Notes: a model not told the origin generated them from the sequence alone. A stretch of 64,000 bases of DNA from Halorussus caseinilyticus (GCF_029338395.1 NZ_CP119812.1:62001-126000), one strand, 5' to 3'. Shown: positions 26,381 through 37,163, counted from the first letter of the stretch. Program-made: numbers and translations.

Positions 26381-26800
26381 GTGACGACGGCCGAGGCTTT
26401 GCCGTCGTTGGTAGACCTGCACGGGTTCCAACGAGACGTACTCTTTGCGGTGTGTGCGCTGGAACGCGACGGCGACCCGCCGCGAGGCCTTCGTGTGAAA
26501 CAGCGTCTCGAAGCGACGTACTACGAGGAAGTGCATCACGGCCGTCTGTACCAGAACCTCGACACACTCGCCGACCACGGTCTCGTCTCGAAAGGCGAGA
26601 AAAACGGCCGGACGAACGAGTACACCACGACCGACGCGGCGCGGACCGTCCTCGACACGCACGTCCGGGCGCGCGCCGAGCAAGCAGGCGTCGAACTCGC
26701 CACCAGCGAACCCGACGCGTTCGATAGCGACGAGACCGGGACGCCGGACAGTCAGACGGAACTCGGCGACACCCCGCCAACTGAGGGCGAAGCGTGGTGA
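26381..26800 (+). CDS. PadR-like transcription regulator
   Basis: A 139-residue protein with a winged-helix core: DLHGFQRDVLFAVCALERDG (helix 1), GLRVKQRLEATYYEEVHHGRLYQNL (recognition helix) and LADHGLVSKGEKNGRTNEYTTT (wing), then an acidic tail. The HGRLYQNLDTLxxxGLV pattern is PadR-like. GTG start; the stop overlaps the next start, so it leads a small operon of plasmid genes. Confidence 0.75.
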   Translation: MTTAEALPSLVDLHGFQRDVLFAVCALERDGDPPRGLRVKQRLEATYYEEVHHGRLYQNLDTLADHGLVSKGEKNGRTNEYTTTDAARTVLDTHVRARAEQAGVELATSEPDAFDSDETGTPDSQTELGDTPPTEGEAW

Positions 26801-27297
26801 CCGCCCGCGACGAGTTCGGGCCGGACCTCGACACGGCGATTCCCGAGACGTTCGACGTGTGCCCCGACTGTGGCACGCCAACCGTGAAACTGGGGAGTCA
26901 CGACTGTCCGGGCGATTCGCTCCAAGACCCCACACGGGAAGAGCGCGACCGCCGCATCGAACAAGACTCCTATCCGGACAACGAGACCGTGCTGGTCCGT
27001 GACCGGCCGCGGCCGTGGGCGTACGCCTACCACGAACGCGGCGACGACCGGAAAACCCTCTGTCCCGCTCACCAGAACGCCGACTTCTACGAATGCCCGC
27101 GCTCGAAAGCGAAGGAGCGCGGGTTTTCGCCGTGCCAGTTCTGTCGCCGTATCCGCGACGCCCGAGACGACTGGGGCGACGACCGGGACCGAGACGGAGA
27201 GAGTTCCAACCCAGAGCGCGACCGAGACGGAGAGAGTTCCGACCGGGACCACGACCGCGACGGAGAGCGCGAGCGTGGGGTGGTGGCGTGTGAGTAG
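26797..27297 (+). CDS. Zinc-ribbon protein with RDRDGESS repeats
   Basis: A 166-residue protein. VCPDCGTP near residue 22 and CPAHQ/CPRSK/CQFCRR later provide Cys/His pairs for two zinc sites. The C-terminus is a highly charged run repeating RDRDGESS. It starts on a GTG overlapping the previous stop and overlaps the next start; function unknown, typical of haloarchaeal plasmids. Confidence 0.6.
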   Translation: MTARDEFGPDLDTAIPETFDVCPDCGTPTVKLGSHDCPGDSLQDPTREERDRRIEQDSYPDNETVLVRDRPRPWAYAYHERGDDRKTLCPAHQNADFYECPRSKAKERGFSPCQFCRRIRDARDDWGDDRDRDGESSNPERDRDGESSDRDHDRDGERERGVVACE

Positions 27298-27412
27298 CAC
27301 GCCGTTCGGACTCTCGGACGGTCACTGTCCCGAGTGCGGCCGCCCTATCACCGCGCTCTCGGCGACCGGGCCGGACGCCCATACCGCCGACCCCTGCGGT
27401 TGCACCGTCTAA
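27290..27412 (+). CDS. 40-residue zinc-finger microprotein
   Basis: The GTG at 27290 overlaps the end of the previous gene and encodes 40 residues: HCPECGRP near residue 13 and PCGCTV at the very end, giving four Cys for one zinc site. It is too short for many gene finders; the overlap, frame and CPxCG motif support it. Function unknown. Confidence 0.5.
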   Translation: MSSTPFGLSDGHCPECGRPITALSATGPDAHTADPCGCTV

Positions 27413-27441
27413 CAACCAACCAGAGACCTCCCTCGAAATCC

Positions 27442-27801
27442 ATGACTAAGAACACCAACGACACGACTGACAGTACTGCCAACGAAGCACTCGACACCAC
27501 TATCGCGCCCGCGAAAACGAAGGCGGACAAGCAGGACATCGTGTACTACCTCGAACGCCTCTTCGTCGGCGCGTACCCACCCGGCACCACGCTCCGGTAC
27601 TACGACTACGAACTCATCCACACGTCCGAGGGCGTCTGGAGCGTCCGACACATCAAGGACGCCAACCCTATCGACGTACTGAATCCCGACGCCTTCCGGA
27701 GCGCCACTGAACTACAGGCGTACCTCGAAGACCTTGCGGAGTTCGCTCCCGACTCCCGAGAGGACTGGTACGCCCACCGCGCGGGAGGTGACGGACAGTG
27801 A
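27442..27801 (+). CDS. Hypothetical plasmid protein
   Basis: 119 residues: a Thr/Asp-rich N-terminus then a compact domain (VYYLERLFVGAYPPGTTLRYYDYELIHTS, WSVRHIKDANPIDVLNPDAF). No family recognised. Its stop overlaps the start of the coiled-coil gene (ATGGACAGTGAGC junction), so the two are co-translated. Confidence 0.6.
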   Translation: MTKNTNDTTDSTANEALDTTIAPAKTKADKQDIVYYLERLFVGAYPPGTTLRYYDYELIHTSEGVWSVRHIKDANPIDVLNPDAFRSATELQAYLEDLAEFAPDSREDWYAHRAGGDGQ

Positions 27802-28523
27802 GCGCCGACGAGTTCGACCAACCTATCGACGCGCTCGACCACCACGACCTCGCCCGCGAAGTCCGGAAGCTCCGCGAGGAAGTCGAAGCACTCAGCGCAG
27901 AGTACGAAAGCCAGCAGGTCGAACTCGAACAACTGCGTGGCGACCTGCAACGCGAGCGCCGCGAGCGCGAGGACGCCGAAGAGGAACTGAAGAAAGAACG
28001 AACACAGCAAATCGCTCGCGCGAAAGCCGACGTACGCGACGACGTGGCGGAACTACACGACACGGTGGTCTCGGAACAACAGACGCGAAGCCGGGCGGAC
28101 GCCCGACTCAAACACCGCGTCAACGAAGTGGCGGACACCGCGGGCGTCGAAATTAGCGATGAGGACCTGATTGGGAAAGACAAACTCGTCCGACTCGTTC
28201 GGAACGGCCCCGAGGATGTGACGGACCGCATTTATCCCGTTCACGAACGCGCCCGCGCTCTGCTTGAACACGCCGACGACTGGGGCCGGGTCGTCTCGGA
28301 CGCCAACGGCTATCGCGTCGTCTACACCGCCCCCGACGCACGGCCATTCTTGAACGCCTACTTCGGCCGGACGTTCAAGTCCAGCGAAATCAAACGCGTG
28401 TTCGAGAAGATTCGCGGCTTGGCGGAAACGTCGCCCCGTACCGTCCGGAAAGACAAGACGCGGAAGGGTGAACACGTCCTGACGGTGGAACTCACCGAAG
28501 ACGACGGCATCCTCGCCGAGTAG
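27798..28523 (+). CDS. Coiled-coil protein with C-terminal winged-helix-like domain
   Basis: A 241-residue protein. Residues ~20-95 form a long heptad coiled coil (VRKLREEVEALSAEYESQQV and LEQLRGDLQRERREREDAEE); the C-terminal half has a folded domain (GYRVVYTAPDARPFLNAYF, VFEKIRGLAETSPRTVRKDK) resembling a winged helix that could bind DNA. GTG start overlapping the previous stop. It lies beside arrays and origin, so a segregation or regulatory role is possible but unproven. Confidence 0.65.
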   Translation: MSADEFDQPIDALDHHDLAREVRKLREEVEALSAEYESQQVELEQLRGDLQRERREREDAEEELKKERTQQIARAKADVRDDVAELHDTVVSEQQTRSRADARLKHRVNEVADTAGVEISDEDLIGKDKLVRLVRNGPEDVTDRIYPVHERARALLEHADDWGRVVSDANGYRVVYTAPDARPFLNAYFGRTFKSSEIKRVFEKIRGLAETSPRTVRKDKTRKGEHVLTVELTEDDGILAE

Positions 28524-28542
28524 CGTCGGCGATTAGCTCATA

Positions 28543-28746
28543 GGTGGTGTTAGCACAGCCACCGCCGACGGGGTGTCAGCGACACCCCGCCGTCCCTCGA
28601 AATAAGGCTCTCACGACAACCACACTTGCACAAAACGGCGAGCGGACTTGCGCGAGGCGGTACGGGTAGTCGTGAGTGTGTTTTGAAGAGCGGTCGTCGG
28701 CGGTCGTCTCGCGGACAGACACGGACCTGATTCTGCTAACACCACC
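28543..28746. mobile_element. 204-bp MITE
   Basis: Perfect 13-nt terminal inverted repeats, GGTGGTGTTAGCA at 28543-28555 and its complement at 28734-28746, with no coding capacity between them. The right 53 bp match 63329-63381 with about five differences. No obvious target duplication: the flanks AGCTCATA and TGTTCGGC differ. Confidence 0.7.
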
Positions 28747-28787
28747 TGTTCGGCGAGGGCGGGGCCGAGTAGGAACTGCCCACCTGA

Positions 28788-28829
28788 CTAACCAACACAC
28801 CGCTTCCCGAGACCCGTCTTGTTGGTTAG
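28788..28829. repeat. 42-bp inverted-end element, copy 2
   Basis: CTAACCAACA, 22 bases, TGTTGGTTAG. It abuts the degenerate terminal repeat of array A2, one base away. Confidence 0.75.
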
Positions 28830-28830
28830 C

Positions 28831-31800
28831 GACTAGCCCCACAAGGGTACGTCTGGAACCTCGTGGATGCTGAGGCCGTTCTTCCACATGAGTTCGCTTC
28901 AACCCCTCAAGGGTACATCTGGAACTACGGACTACTCAAGAACGTCGGCAATGGGGTGCTTCAACCCCTCAAGGGTACATCTGGAACGTTCAGAAGAAAA
29001 GACAATCTAAGCCGCGGCGCTCGCTTCAACCCCTCAAGGGTACATCTGGAACACTCACCGACCTGCTCTTTCGTCTCGCCGATACCGGGGCTTCAACCCC
29101 TCAAGGGTACATCTGGAACTGGGTCCGCTCAGTCGGACAACTGCAAGACTGCTTCCTGCTTCAACCCCTCAAGGGTACATCTGGAACTCGGTCGCTCCAA
29201 GCCTCTTCCGAGACGATTTTCGCGTCGCTTCAACCCCTCAAGGGTACATCTGGAACCTCGCCGCCGACAAGAACATGCTCTCCAAGTTCGCGGCGCTTCA
29301 ACCCCTCAAGGGTACATCTGGAACCGTCGGATTTGATACCGAACGAGCAGAACACTGGTAGCTTCAACCCCTCAAGGGTACATCTGGAACGTCGAGTCCG
29401 CTCCCGCAAGACCTCTCAAATGAGGCGCTTCAACCCCTCAAGGGTACATCTGGAACCGGGTCGAGGCCGTTGTGGAACGCCAGCGCTCGGGCGCTTCAAC
29501 CCCTCAAGGGTACATCTGGAACCGCGGTGTGCGTCTGCCGCCCACCGGACGCCCTGCAAGCTTCAACCCCTCAAGGGTACATCTGGAACGACAACCTACG
29601 AGGTGAAGCTCGACGGGACGACCGTGCTTCAACCCCTCAAGGGTACATCTGGAACTGTCCCCCAACACGACGCCCTCTGTCGATTAACATCGCTTCAACC
29701 CCTCAAGGGTACATCTGGAACGTGACCGCGTGGAACCGTGTTTTCACCCCGTCAGGGGCTTCAACCCCTCAAGGGTACATCTGGAACGTGACCGCGTGGA
29801 ACCGTGTTTTCACCCCGTCAGGGGCTTCAACCCCTCAAGGGTACATCTGGAACCACTGCCGGGCGTAATCACTTCGTTCGGGCCGACAGTGACGATAGCG
29901 CTTCAACCCCTCAAGGGTACATCTGGAACTCCAGTCGAGAGTTTCGACACCCTTACCGATAATGCTTCAACCCCTCAAGGGTACATCTGGAACACCGCGA
30001 GATAGAGACGGCGACCGCGACGGGCGGGCAGCTTCAACCCCTCAAGGGTACATCTGGAACCAGATACTGACGGGGGAATGCGACTCCCCAGTCGCCGCTT
30101 CAACCCCTCAAGGGTACATCTGGAACCAGATACTGACGGGGGAATGCGACTCCCCAGTCGCCGCTTCAACCCCTCAAGGGTACATCTGGAACCGGCGTCC
30201 AACTGCTCGCGGGCGGCACCGTCGTCTCGCTTCAACCCCTCAAGGGTACATCTGGAACCGTCGGGGTGGGGGAAAAGTTGGCTCACCCAACTGCTTCAAC
30301 CCCTCAAGGGTACATCTGGAACCCCGGCACCCGCGGGCGACGCCGACCCGGACGGGGACGCTTCAACCCCTCAAGGGTACATCTGGAACGACAGGTCAGA
30401 CTCCAGCAGATTCGTGAACTCCGAGCTTCAACCCCTCAAGGGTACATCTGGAACGCGAGGTCCGTGACCCGCCGAGCGAGGTCCCGCTGACGCTTCAACC
30501 CCTCAAGGGTACATCTGGAACGCCGGAGGTGGCGACGACGAGGAGATGGTGAGGCGCTTCAACCCCTCAAGGGTACATCTGGAACCGCGCTCGGTCAACT
30601 CGGCGACGGCCGCGCGCAGGTCGCTTCAACCCCTCAAGGGTACATCTGGAACGGCGGGCGTCGGTCCGTTTCACACAGTTGGCCCGATAGCTTCAACCCC
30701 TCAAGGGTACATCTGGAACGTGTCTACGACAGACACGAACTCGACGGAGAGGTTCGCTTCAACCCCTCAAGGGTACATCTGGAACCCGAGACCACGACCG
30801 CCGCCTCCGCCTCGTCCGGGTCGCTTCAACCCCTCAAGGGTACATCTGGAACTCCGGCGGCGTATGACCGAGGCGACGACTGCCCGCGAGGCTTCAACCC
30901 CTCAAGGGTACATCTGGAACGTCGGTCTGATGCTCCGAACTCGTTGCCTTTAATCCGCTTCAACCCCTCAAGGGTACATCTGGAACCTATCCAGTAAGGT
31001 CTTTTCCCCTCCGTCGTTGGTTGCTTCAACCCCTCAAGGGTACATCTGGAACACTCCCGAAGAGATTTTGAGATGCTTCGACTCAAGCTTCAACCCCTCA
31101 AGGGTACATCTGGAACCTACGGTACGGCAGTCGTCGGGTTCGGCTTCGGAAACGCTTCAACCCCTCAAGGGTACATCTGGAACGGACCGTGTGGACTCGA
31201 AGGGTATGTTTTCGTGGGAGGCTTCAACCCCTCAAGGGTACATCTGGAACTGACCACATATCCGAACTCACCCCTCGACGCCGACGCTTCAACCCCTCAA
31301 GGGTACATCTGGAACGAGCAAGCGGTACCGCGTCGATGTTCGCGACAGTCGGTGCTTCAACCCCTCAAGGGTACATCTGGAACGTCGGCGCCCTCGCTGG
31401 AGCGACCGACTTGAAGACGCTTCAACCCCTCAAGGGTACATCTGGAACGAACGACGAACGTCTCGACCCGTTGGCCCTCCATGCTTCAACCCCTCAAGGG
31501 TACATCTGGAACAGTCTCGTCGCACTCTAAACTCTCCAGTATAGTGAGCTTCAACCCCTCAAGGGTACATCTGGAACAGTCGTGGCGCGACATCTGGGAG
31601 CAGATGGACGAGGTGCTTCAACCCCTCAAGGGTACATCTGGAACTCCGCTTCTGTGTGCGCTCACGGTTGCACAGACGGCTTCAACCCCTCAAGGGTACA
31701 TCTGGAACACCGCAGTCGCGGTGTCCGACGAGGAGATAACCGAGCTTCAACCCCTCAAGGGTACATCTGGAACCCTCTGGCGGTTCCTCGTCTACGGGAA

Positions 31801-32768
31801 CCCCGGTGTTGGCTTCAACCCCTCAAGGGTACATCTGGAACGCTATTTCTTCGACAACGACAACGGCGGCAGTGGCGGGCTTCAACCCCTCAAGGGTACA
31901 TCTGGAACATGATGATGCAGTAGCGTCGAACCCGAAGGGCGTCGCTTCAACCCCTCAAGGGTACATCTGGAACCCAGCAGGCACGCCAGCAGATTCGCGC
32001 GAACAGCGCGCTTCAACCCCTCAAGGGTACATCTGGAACGGAACCCGCCACCGTTTGAATTAGTCGTTTCCTGCCAGCTTCAACCCCTCAAGGGTACATC
32101 TGGAACGGTGCCGTTAAGGTCGCTTCCGGGGTCACCGGGTTGGCTTCAACCCCTCAAGGGTACATCTGGAACAACTGTGCGTACCGGTAGGGGCCGGTGC
32201 CGGGGGCGCTTCAACCCCTCAAGGGTACATCTGGAACTTGCTCGGCCTTCGTCTCCAACGCCGCCCGCGTCGGGCTTCAACCCCTCAAGGGTACATCTGG
32301 AACCGAGAACCCATACACCACGTCACCGGTCTTATCGCGGCTTCAACCCCTCAAGGGTACATCTGGAACGACACACCACAACCTCAGTCATCGACTATCC
32401 CCCCGAGCGCTTCAACCCCTCAAGGGTACATCTGGAACCTTCCTCGCTGGGGTTTTCCGGCCACCCGAATGTTTCGCTTCAACCCCTCAAGGGTACATCT
32501 GGAACAAGAGCGTCAGTCAACCGATAACCCGACGGTCGAGGTGCTTCAACCCCTCAAGGGTACATCTGGAACTGGCCGAACGCCGACGACGTGACCGTCA
32601 TCGGGACGCTTCAACCCCTCAAGGGTACATCTGGAACACGACCGCGCACGTCGAACACTCCAGCGGCGAGGAGCTTCAACCCCTCAAGGGTACATCTGGA
32701 ACCTGAGTCTTTGGGCACTTTCGGCACCAGCGAGACCCGCTTCAACCCCTCAAGGGTACATCTGGAAC
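28831..32768 (-). CRISPR. CRISPR array A2, 59 repeats plus a degenerate terminal one, 59 spacers
   Basis: 59 intact 30-nt repeats from 28896 to 32768 with spacers of ~34-40 nt, plus a truncated repeat at 28831-28859. The repeat begins GTTCCAGATGTACCC and ends GGTTGAAGC on the minus strand, with the TTGAGGGG variant of A3. The degenerate terminal repeat instead carries the A1/A4-type variant. The leader lies at 32769-32870, so transcription runs leftward. Two spacers occur twice in tandem: 29722-29757/29788-29823 and 30061-30096/30127-30162. Confidence 0.97.
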
Positions 32769-32870
32769 CATGCCGGATTCGTCGGCGTGATAGCGTCTCG
32801 TAGCCGAACCCACATGAAGATTTCCGTCGACCCCCAATTCCCCCTGAGACCCCCGGGGGTCGACGGAAAC
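32769..32870 (-). promoter_or_regulatory. Leader of array A2
   Basis: Shared leader: CATGCCGGATT next to the repeat, CACATGAAGAT variant in the middle (as in A3), CTGAGACC variant near the distal GC palindrome (as in A4). Confidence 0.8.
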
Positions 32871-33007
32871 TTGTCTTGCTTGCGGTGGGCGTGGAACTCC
32901 CGTGAGCAATTATTTGTTACTCAAACGGAACGTTCATATAGCATCCGTTCGGAGCGTGACGTGGATGCAATGGTTGGTTTGACTGCATATCGACGGACGG
33001 GGGTACA
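32871..33007 (+). promoter_or_regulatory. cas operon promoter region
   Basis: 137 bp between the A2 leader and cas6. A TATA-like CATATAGC lies near 32935. The region must fire cas6 rightward and probably A2 leftward. Confidence 0.45.
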
Positions 33008-33835
33008 GTGCGGCTTCTAATTCGGCTTCGCGCTCGCGCGGACGCCGCGTACGACAACTCGCACTTCCACGAACTCCGCGGCCGACTCTGGAAAGGACTC
33101 CGGGGGACAGAATACGACGACCTTCACGACGCCGACCGGCCAATCGGTCTCTCGTTCTCGAACATCTTCCCGTGGGGCGACATCGAAGAAGGCGACGAAC
33201 GAACCGTTCTCGTCGCCGCAACAGACCAAGACGTATTACGGGCCATCGCCGAGAGCGTCATCACCGACCGCGAGTTCAACGTCGGCCAGATGCCGTTCCA
33301 CGTCGAAGAAGTCACCACCGTCGCCCCGGATGTCGGCGAACCCGGAACCCGAGGAACGCTCGAAACCGGAACCGGCGTTCTCGTCCGCATCCCTCCACAG
33401 CAGGCCGACGCCTACGGCATCGACACCGACGGCGACGAAGCCATCTTCTGGCAACCAGAACACTCGCTCGAACCACTCAAAACCCAACTCGAAAACAACC
33501 TCGACAAGAAACACCGGCTGTTCTGCGACGACCACCTGCCCGGCCCGAGCAACCGCGACGGCGACCTCTTCGACGAGTACGACCTCCTCAAGACGTTCGC
33601 CGTCCCGGTCGAAGTCACCCAAGGCGTCGAAATGACGTACATCCTCAGCAAGTGGCGGTTCGGTTACCGGGTGCGCGACGACCACCACCGCCGCCACCTC
33701 AACCTCGCGCTCGACGCAGGCATCGGCGAACGCAACGCACTCGGACTCGGCTTCCTGAACATCCAGCGAGACTCGAAACGTCCGCCGGGGACACCAGAGG
33801 CGTCGAGCGCGTCGACCGACGGAGGGCGTCGATGA
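33008..33835 (+). CDS. cas6: Cas6 pre-crRNA endoribonuclease
   Basis: A 275-residue RAMP protein that cuts each repeat transcript to release crRNAs with an 8-nt repeat-derived 5' handle. The C-terminal glycine-rich loop GIGERNALGLGFLN (from ~238) is diagnostic; the N-terminal NSHFHELRGRLWKGL contains His residues suitable for catalysis. GTG start; its stop overlaps the cas8b ATG (ATGA). It is the first gene of the effector operon and could serve A1-A4 and, since A5 repeats also end GGGTTGAAGC, perhaps A5. Confidence 0.92.
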   Translation: MRLLIRLRARADAAYDNSHFHELRGRLWKGLRGTEYDDLHDADRPIGLSFSNIFPWGDIEEGDERTVLVAATDQDVLRAIAESVITDREFNVGQMPFHVEEVTTVAPDVGEPGTRGTLETGTGVLVRIPPQQADAYGIDTDGDEAIFWQPEHSLEPLKTQLENNLDKKHRLFCDDHLPGPSNRDGDLFDEYDLLKTFAVPVEVTQGVEMTYILSKWRFGYRVRDDHHRRHLNLALDAGIGERNALGLGFLNIQRDSKRPPGTPEASSASTDGGRR

Positions 33836-36033
33836 CGCGTCTCGACACCGCGACGCTCGACAAGTATCTGCCCGACGGCCCGATTTCGTCGCTTCGCCGT
33901 CTCGAAGTCCTGTACGGTGCGATGACGGAAGCGGCCGCGGGCGGAACCGACAGCGAGTACGGCCTCTACTACACGCCCGGCGAGTTGGCCGGGTTCGTCA
34001 CCGACGCCGACGACGACCGCTATCTCGTCACCGTCAAAGTCGACCTGACCGGCGACGACCCGCGACTCGACGCCGTTACCGCCCAACCGCTCCAGCCAAG
34101 CATGGTCGAAGACCTCGGCTACGCGCGCTACCCGTGGGGTCGTGGTATCGACCACAGCATCACCGAACGCGGCGCGAAAGGCGGGTCGACGCTCGACACG
34201 ACCGTCCGGTACTGCCGCGAGCGACTGGAACGCTGGACGAACGCGAGCGGAAAAGAGCCAGCGGTCGGCCGAGTCGCCGACGAGCATCCGGACGGCCACG
34301 TGATTCGCGCGCTCCAGACGCTCGGGTCGCGCGACGACATCGCCGACCAGATAGAAGACTCGCTCGCATCGAACTTCCCGAGCGCGGACTCCCCGCGCGT
34401 CGTGGCGACGGTCGCTCTCAAACTCGACCCGGAGTCACTCGAAGCGCCACCGGACGGGCCGCCCGACGGCGACGGCTACTACTATCCCGGCCAGCTTCCG
34501 GTGTTGAACGAGGGGATGGTCGCGCGGAAGAACCACAAGCTCGCCACGAAGAACGTCGACAGTCCGTCGAAGGGCGAGGGGACGTGCATGGTGACGGGCG
34601 ACCGCGGCGAAGTGTTCGGCACCGCCGAAGACCCACTGGCGTTTTTCACCATCCAGCACTCCGAGAAGTTCGCGGAACTCAAAAAGGAGAACGCGTGGCG
34701 GTCCCATCCGGTCTCGTCGGAGGCCGCGCTCTTGCTCCAATCCGGCACGTCGCTGGTCGACGAGTGCAGTCGGACGCGTGACGGCTTGCGCGTCTACATG
34801 CTCCCGTACGTGGTTGACTGTGACGCCGAGCGCGCGGAACTGCTCTACGCTACTGTCGCGGACGCCGACGCCACGTCAATCGTCACCTTCCAGCAGAACG
34901 CAGAGCAGAATAACGAAGCGTTTGCGGACGCGCTCCGGTTCTACGTCATCGGCGTTCGGAACGACAGCGGCGACATCAACGTCCTCCACGAGGTGCCGAA
35001 CGTCGATATTTACTGGCCGCGAGAGGTGGCGAACGCCCATCTCGACGTGTTGGAGGGGAGTACGTTCGACCCGGTTGCCGGGTTTCGACGACCCGCAGAA
35101 GACGACTGGCGGCACATCGACGACAGCATCGGCCAAGACGCGATGCTTCGCGCGATTACCGGCGGAAGTTATGCCCGCGACACGCTCGCGTATCCGACCG
35201 CGGACGACCCGACGAGCGACGACCCCCGCGAATGGCTCGTCACTGCGCTGTTGACGGGCGAACCCGTCCCCGTGGACAAACTACTCAGCCAGTACGTCGA
35301 CCGGATTGCGAGCGACACCGACGCCAGCGACGGGAGTTTCCCGACGTATCTGGTTCTCACCCAGTACGCCCAACTCGAAGCGCTCGCTCGCGCCGGACTG
35401 CTCGACGCGCCAGACGACCGTTCCGAACTCGCAGACACACCAGCAATTACGATGGACCAGACGAACGACCTCTTCGGCTCGAACGAATCGCTCCCGGACC
35501 CGTCCGACCTCGCGCCGGACGGCGACGTGAAAAAGTATCATGCACGAAAGTACCGGCTGGAACGCTTCCTCGGCGAACGACCCGCGTTTCAGGTCGACGA
35601 CGACCCACACAGCGCTGACGACTCCCAGACCGCCGACGAGCGCCGCGGTGCGTTCCTCTTCGGCGTCTTTCTCGGCCAACTGGCTAACCACCAGTCGTAC
35701 AACCGCGACATGAACCGGACGCTCCGCGACCAACATCCCGCCGACCGAATGACGGCCGACCGGATACAGAACGTGTATCCCGACCTCGAACAACGCTCGG
35801 GGGTCTACGCGAACGGAGACCAACTGTTCCCGGAGACCGAGAGTTTGCTGAAAGACGCTTTCGCCGAGGCACCCCCATCCAGTTGGGCGCTCCCGGTCGA
35901 GGACGTACGGTTCTTCTACGCGCTCGGTCTCGCGTACGGCGCGGAAGCCCGCGGACAAGCGTTCCAACTCATGGACCGCCTCGGCATCGACTACGGCGAC
36001 GCAGACGACGCGACTGACTCGGCCGACGAATGA
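33832..36033 (+). CDS. cas8b: Cas8b, large subunit of type I-B Cascade
   Basis: A 733-residue protein filling the place of the large subunit, which recognises the PAM and supports R-loop formation. It is highly divergent, as usual; readable regions include YYYPGQLPVLNEGMVARKNHK, GTCMVTGDRGEVFG, and a helical C-terminal bundle with GAFLFGVFLGQLANHQSY. No catalytic motif is expected. ATG start overlaps the cas6 stop and its own stop overlaps cas7. Confidence 0.85.
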   Translation: MTRLDTATLDKYLPDGPISSLRRLEVLYGAMTEAAAGGTDSEYGLYYTPGELAGFVTDADDDRYLVTVKVDLTGDDPRLDAVTAQPLQPSMVEDLGYARYPWGRGIDHSITERGAKGGSTLDTTVRYCRERLERWTNASGKEPAVGRVADEHPDGHVIRALQTLGSRDDIADQIEDSLASNFPSADSPRVVATVALKLDPESLEAPPDGPPDGDGYYYPGQLPVLNEGMVARKNHKLATKNVDSPSKGEGTCMVTGDRGEVFGTAEDPLAFFTIQHSEKFAELKKENAWRSHPVSSEAALLLQSGTSLVDECSRTRDGLRVYMLPYVVDCDAERAELLYATVADADATSIVTFQQNAEQNNEAFADALRFYVIGVRNDSGDINVLHEVPNVDIYWPREVANAHLDVLEGSTFDPVAGFRRPAEDDWRHIDDSIGQDAMLRAITGGSYARDTLAYPTADDPTSDDPREWLVTALLTGEPVPVDKLLSQYVDRIASDTDASDGSFPTYLVLTQYAQLEALARAGLLDAPDDRSELADTPAITMDQTNDLFGSNESLPDPSDLAPDGDVKKYHARKYRLERFLGERPAFQVDDDPHSADDSQTADERRGAFLFGVFLGQLANHQSYNRDMNRTLRDQHPADRMTADRIQNVYPDLEQRSGVYANGDQLFPETESLLKDAFAEAPPSSWALPVEDVRFFYALGLAYGAEARGQAFQLMDRLGIDYGDADDATDSADE

Positions 36034-37154
36034 CCGACTCGAACGCAACGCTCGACACCTACGACACAGACGACCAGACCACTGACTCCGCCACCACGCA
36101 ATCCATGACCGAAACTGTCGATAACCGCTCCGAAATCGTGTTCGTCACCGACGCACAGGACTGCAACCCGAACGGCAACCCGCTCGGTGAAAACCGCCCG
36201 CGGAAAGACCCCATCACGGACCAAGCCGTCGTCACGGACGTACGCCTGAAACGCTACCTCCGCGACCAACTCCACGCCGACGGCCACGGCGTCTTCATCA
36301 AGAAGACCGGCGACGAGAGCGAAGTCCGCGCCCGACTCGCCCTCGACGTACTCGGCGACATCACGGACGCCGACGAAGTCGCCGAAATCGAGAACGTCCG
36401 CGACGAGTTCCTTGACGCCGCGACCGACGTGCGGTACTTCGGCGCAACGCTGAGCTTCAACGCCGACACCGACAACGACTTGCTCGACGCGGTGGCCGAC
36501 GCGTTCGACGGCGGCAACTACACCGGCCCGGTCCAGTTCTCGCCTGCGCGGTCGCTCAACGCGGTCGAAGAGAACGAAGAGTCGAACACGCTGACCAGCG
36601 TCATCGCCACGCAGGACGACAAATCGACCGGTGGGTTCGACCTTGACGACAACCGGCTGAAGTACGCTATCTTCCCGTTCCACGGTCTCGTAGACGAGAA
36701 CGGCGCGAGCGACACGGAACTCACCGCGGCCGACGTGAAGCGTCTCGACACGCTCTGCTGGCGCGCGATGAAGAATCAGACGATTTCCCGGAGTAAAGTC
36801 GGCCAAGAGCCACGACTCTACGCTCGCGTCGAGTACGCGACCGACGGCTATCACGTCGGCGACCTGCACAACGGCTTCGACCGCGACCCCGACTACTCGA
36901 AACCGGAGTCGGAACTCCGGAACGTGACGGACTTCACGCTCGACGTGACGAAGTTCGTGGACCGACTCGCGTCGGCGAGCGACCACGTAGAGACGGTTCA
37001 CGTCGTCGGCGACGAGTATCTGGACATGAGCTACGACGGCGAGCGGTACGGGACCGCCGCCGACCTCGCCGACTTGCTCGAATCTCAGGGCGTGCCGACG
37101 ACCACTATCGACGTGTACGCCGAGTTCGAGGAGACGCTTCCGGCGGGCGAGTGA
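36030..37154 (+). CDS. cas7: Cas7, crRNA backbone subunit
   Basis: A 374-residue RAMP of the Csh2 type that polymerises along the crRNA. The family start is EIVFVTDAQDCNPNGNPLGEN (here ~35 onward), preceded by a Thr/Asp-rich N-terminal tail of ~30 residues. YGATLSF-like and GPVQFSPARSLN regions follow. ATGA overlap with cas8b. Confidence 0.93.
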   Translation: MTDSNATLDTYDTDDQTTDSATTQSMTETVDNRSEIVFVTDAQDCNPNGNPLGENRPRKDPITDQAVVTDVRLKRYLRDQLHADGHGVFIKKTGDESEVRARLALDVLGDITDADEVAEIENVRDEFLDAATDVRYFGATLSFNADTDNDLLDAVADAFDGGNYTGPVQFSPARSLNAVEENEESNTLTSVIATQDDKSTGGFDLDDNRLKYAIFPFHGLVDENGASDTELTAADVKRLDTLCWRAMKNQTISRSKVGQEPRLYARVEYATDGYHVGDLHNGFDRDPDYSKPESELRNVTDFTLDVTKFVDRLASASDHVETVHVVGDEYLDMSYDGERYGTAADLADLLESQGVPTTTIDVYAEFEETLPAGE

Positions 37155-37163
37155 GGGTTCGAC

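Noticed and set aside
28863-32803. Many plus-strand ORFs with repeating FNPSRVHLE or LQPLKGTSGT peptides
   Set aside because: These are translations of the CRISPR repeats themselves.
33172-33831. 220-residue N-terminal extension of the cas8b frame
   Set aside because: It is read through cas6 in another frame, is extremely Arg-rich, and a good ATG overlapping the cas6 stop exists at 33832.
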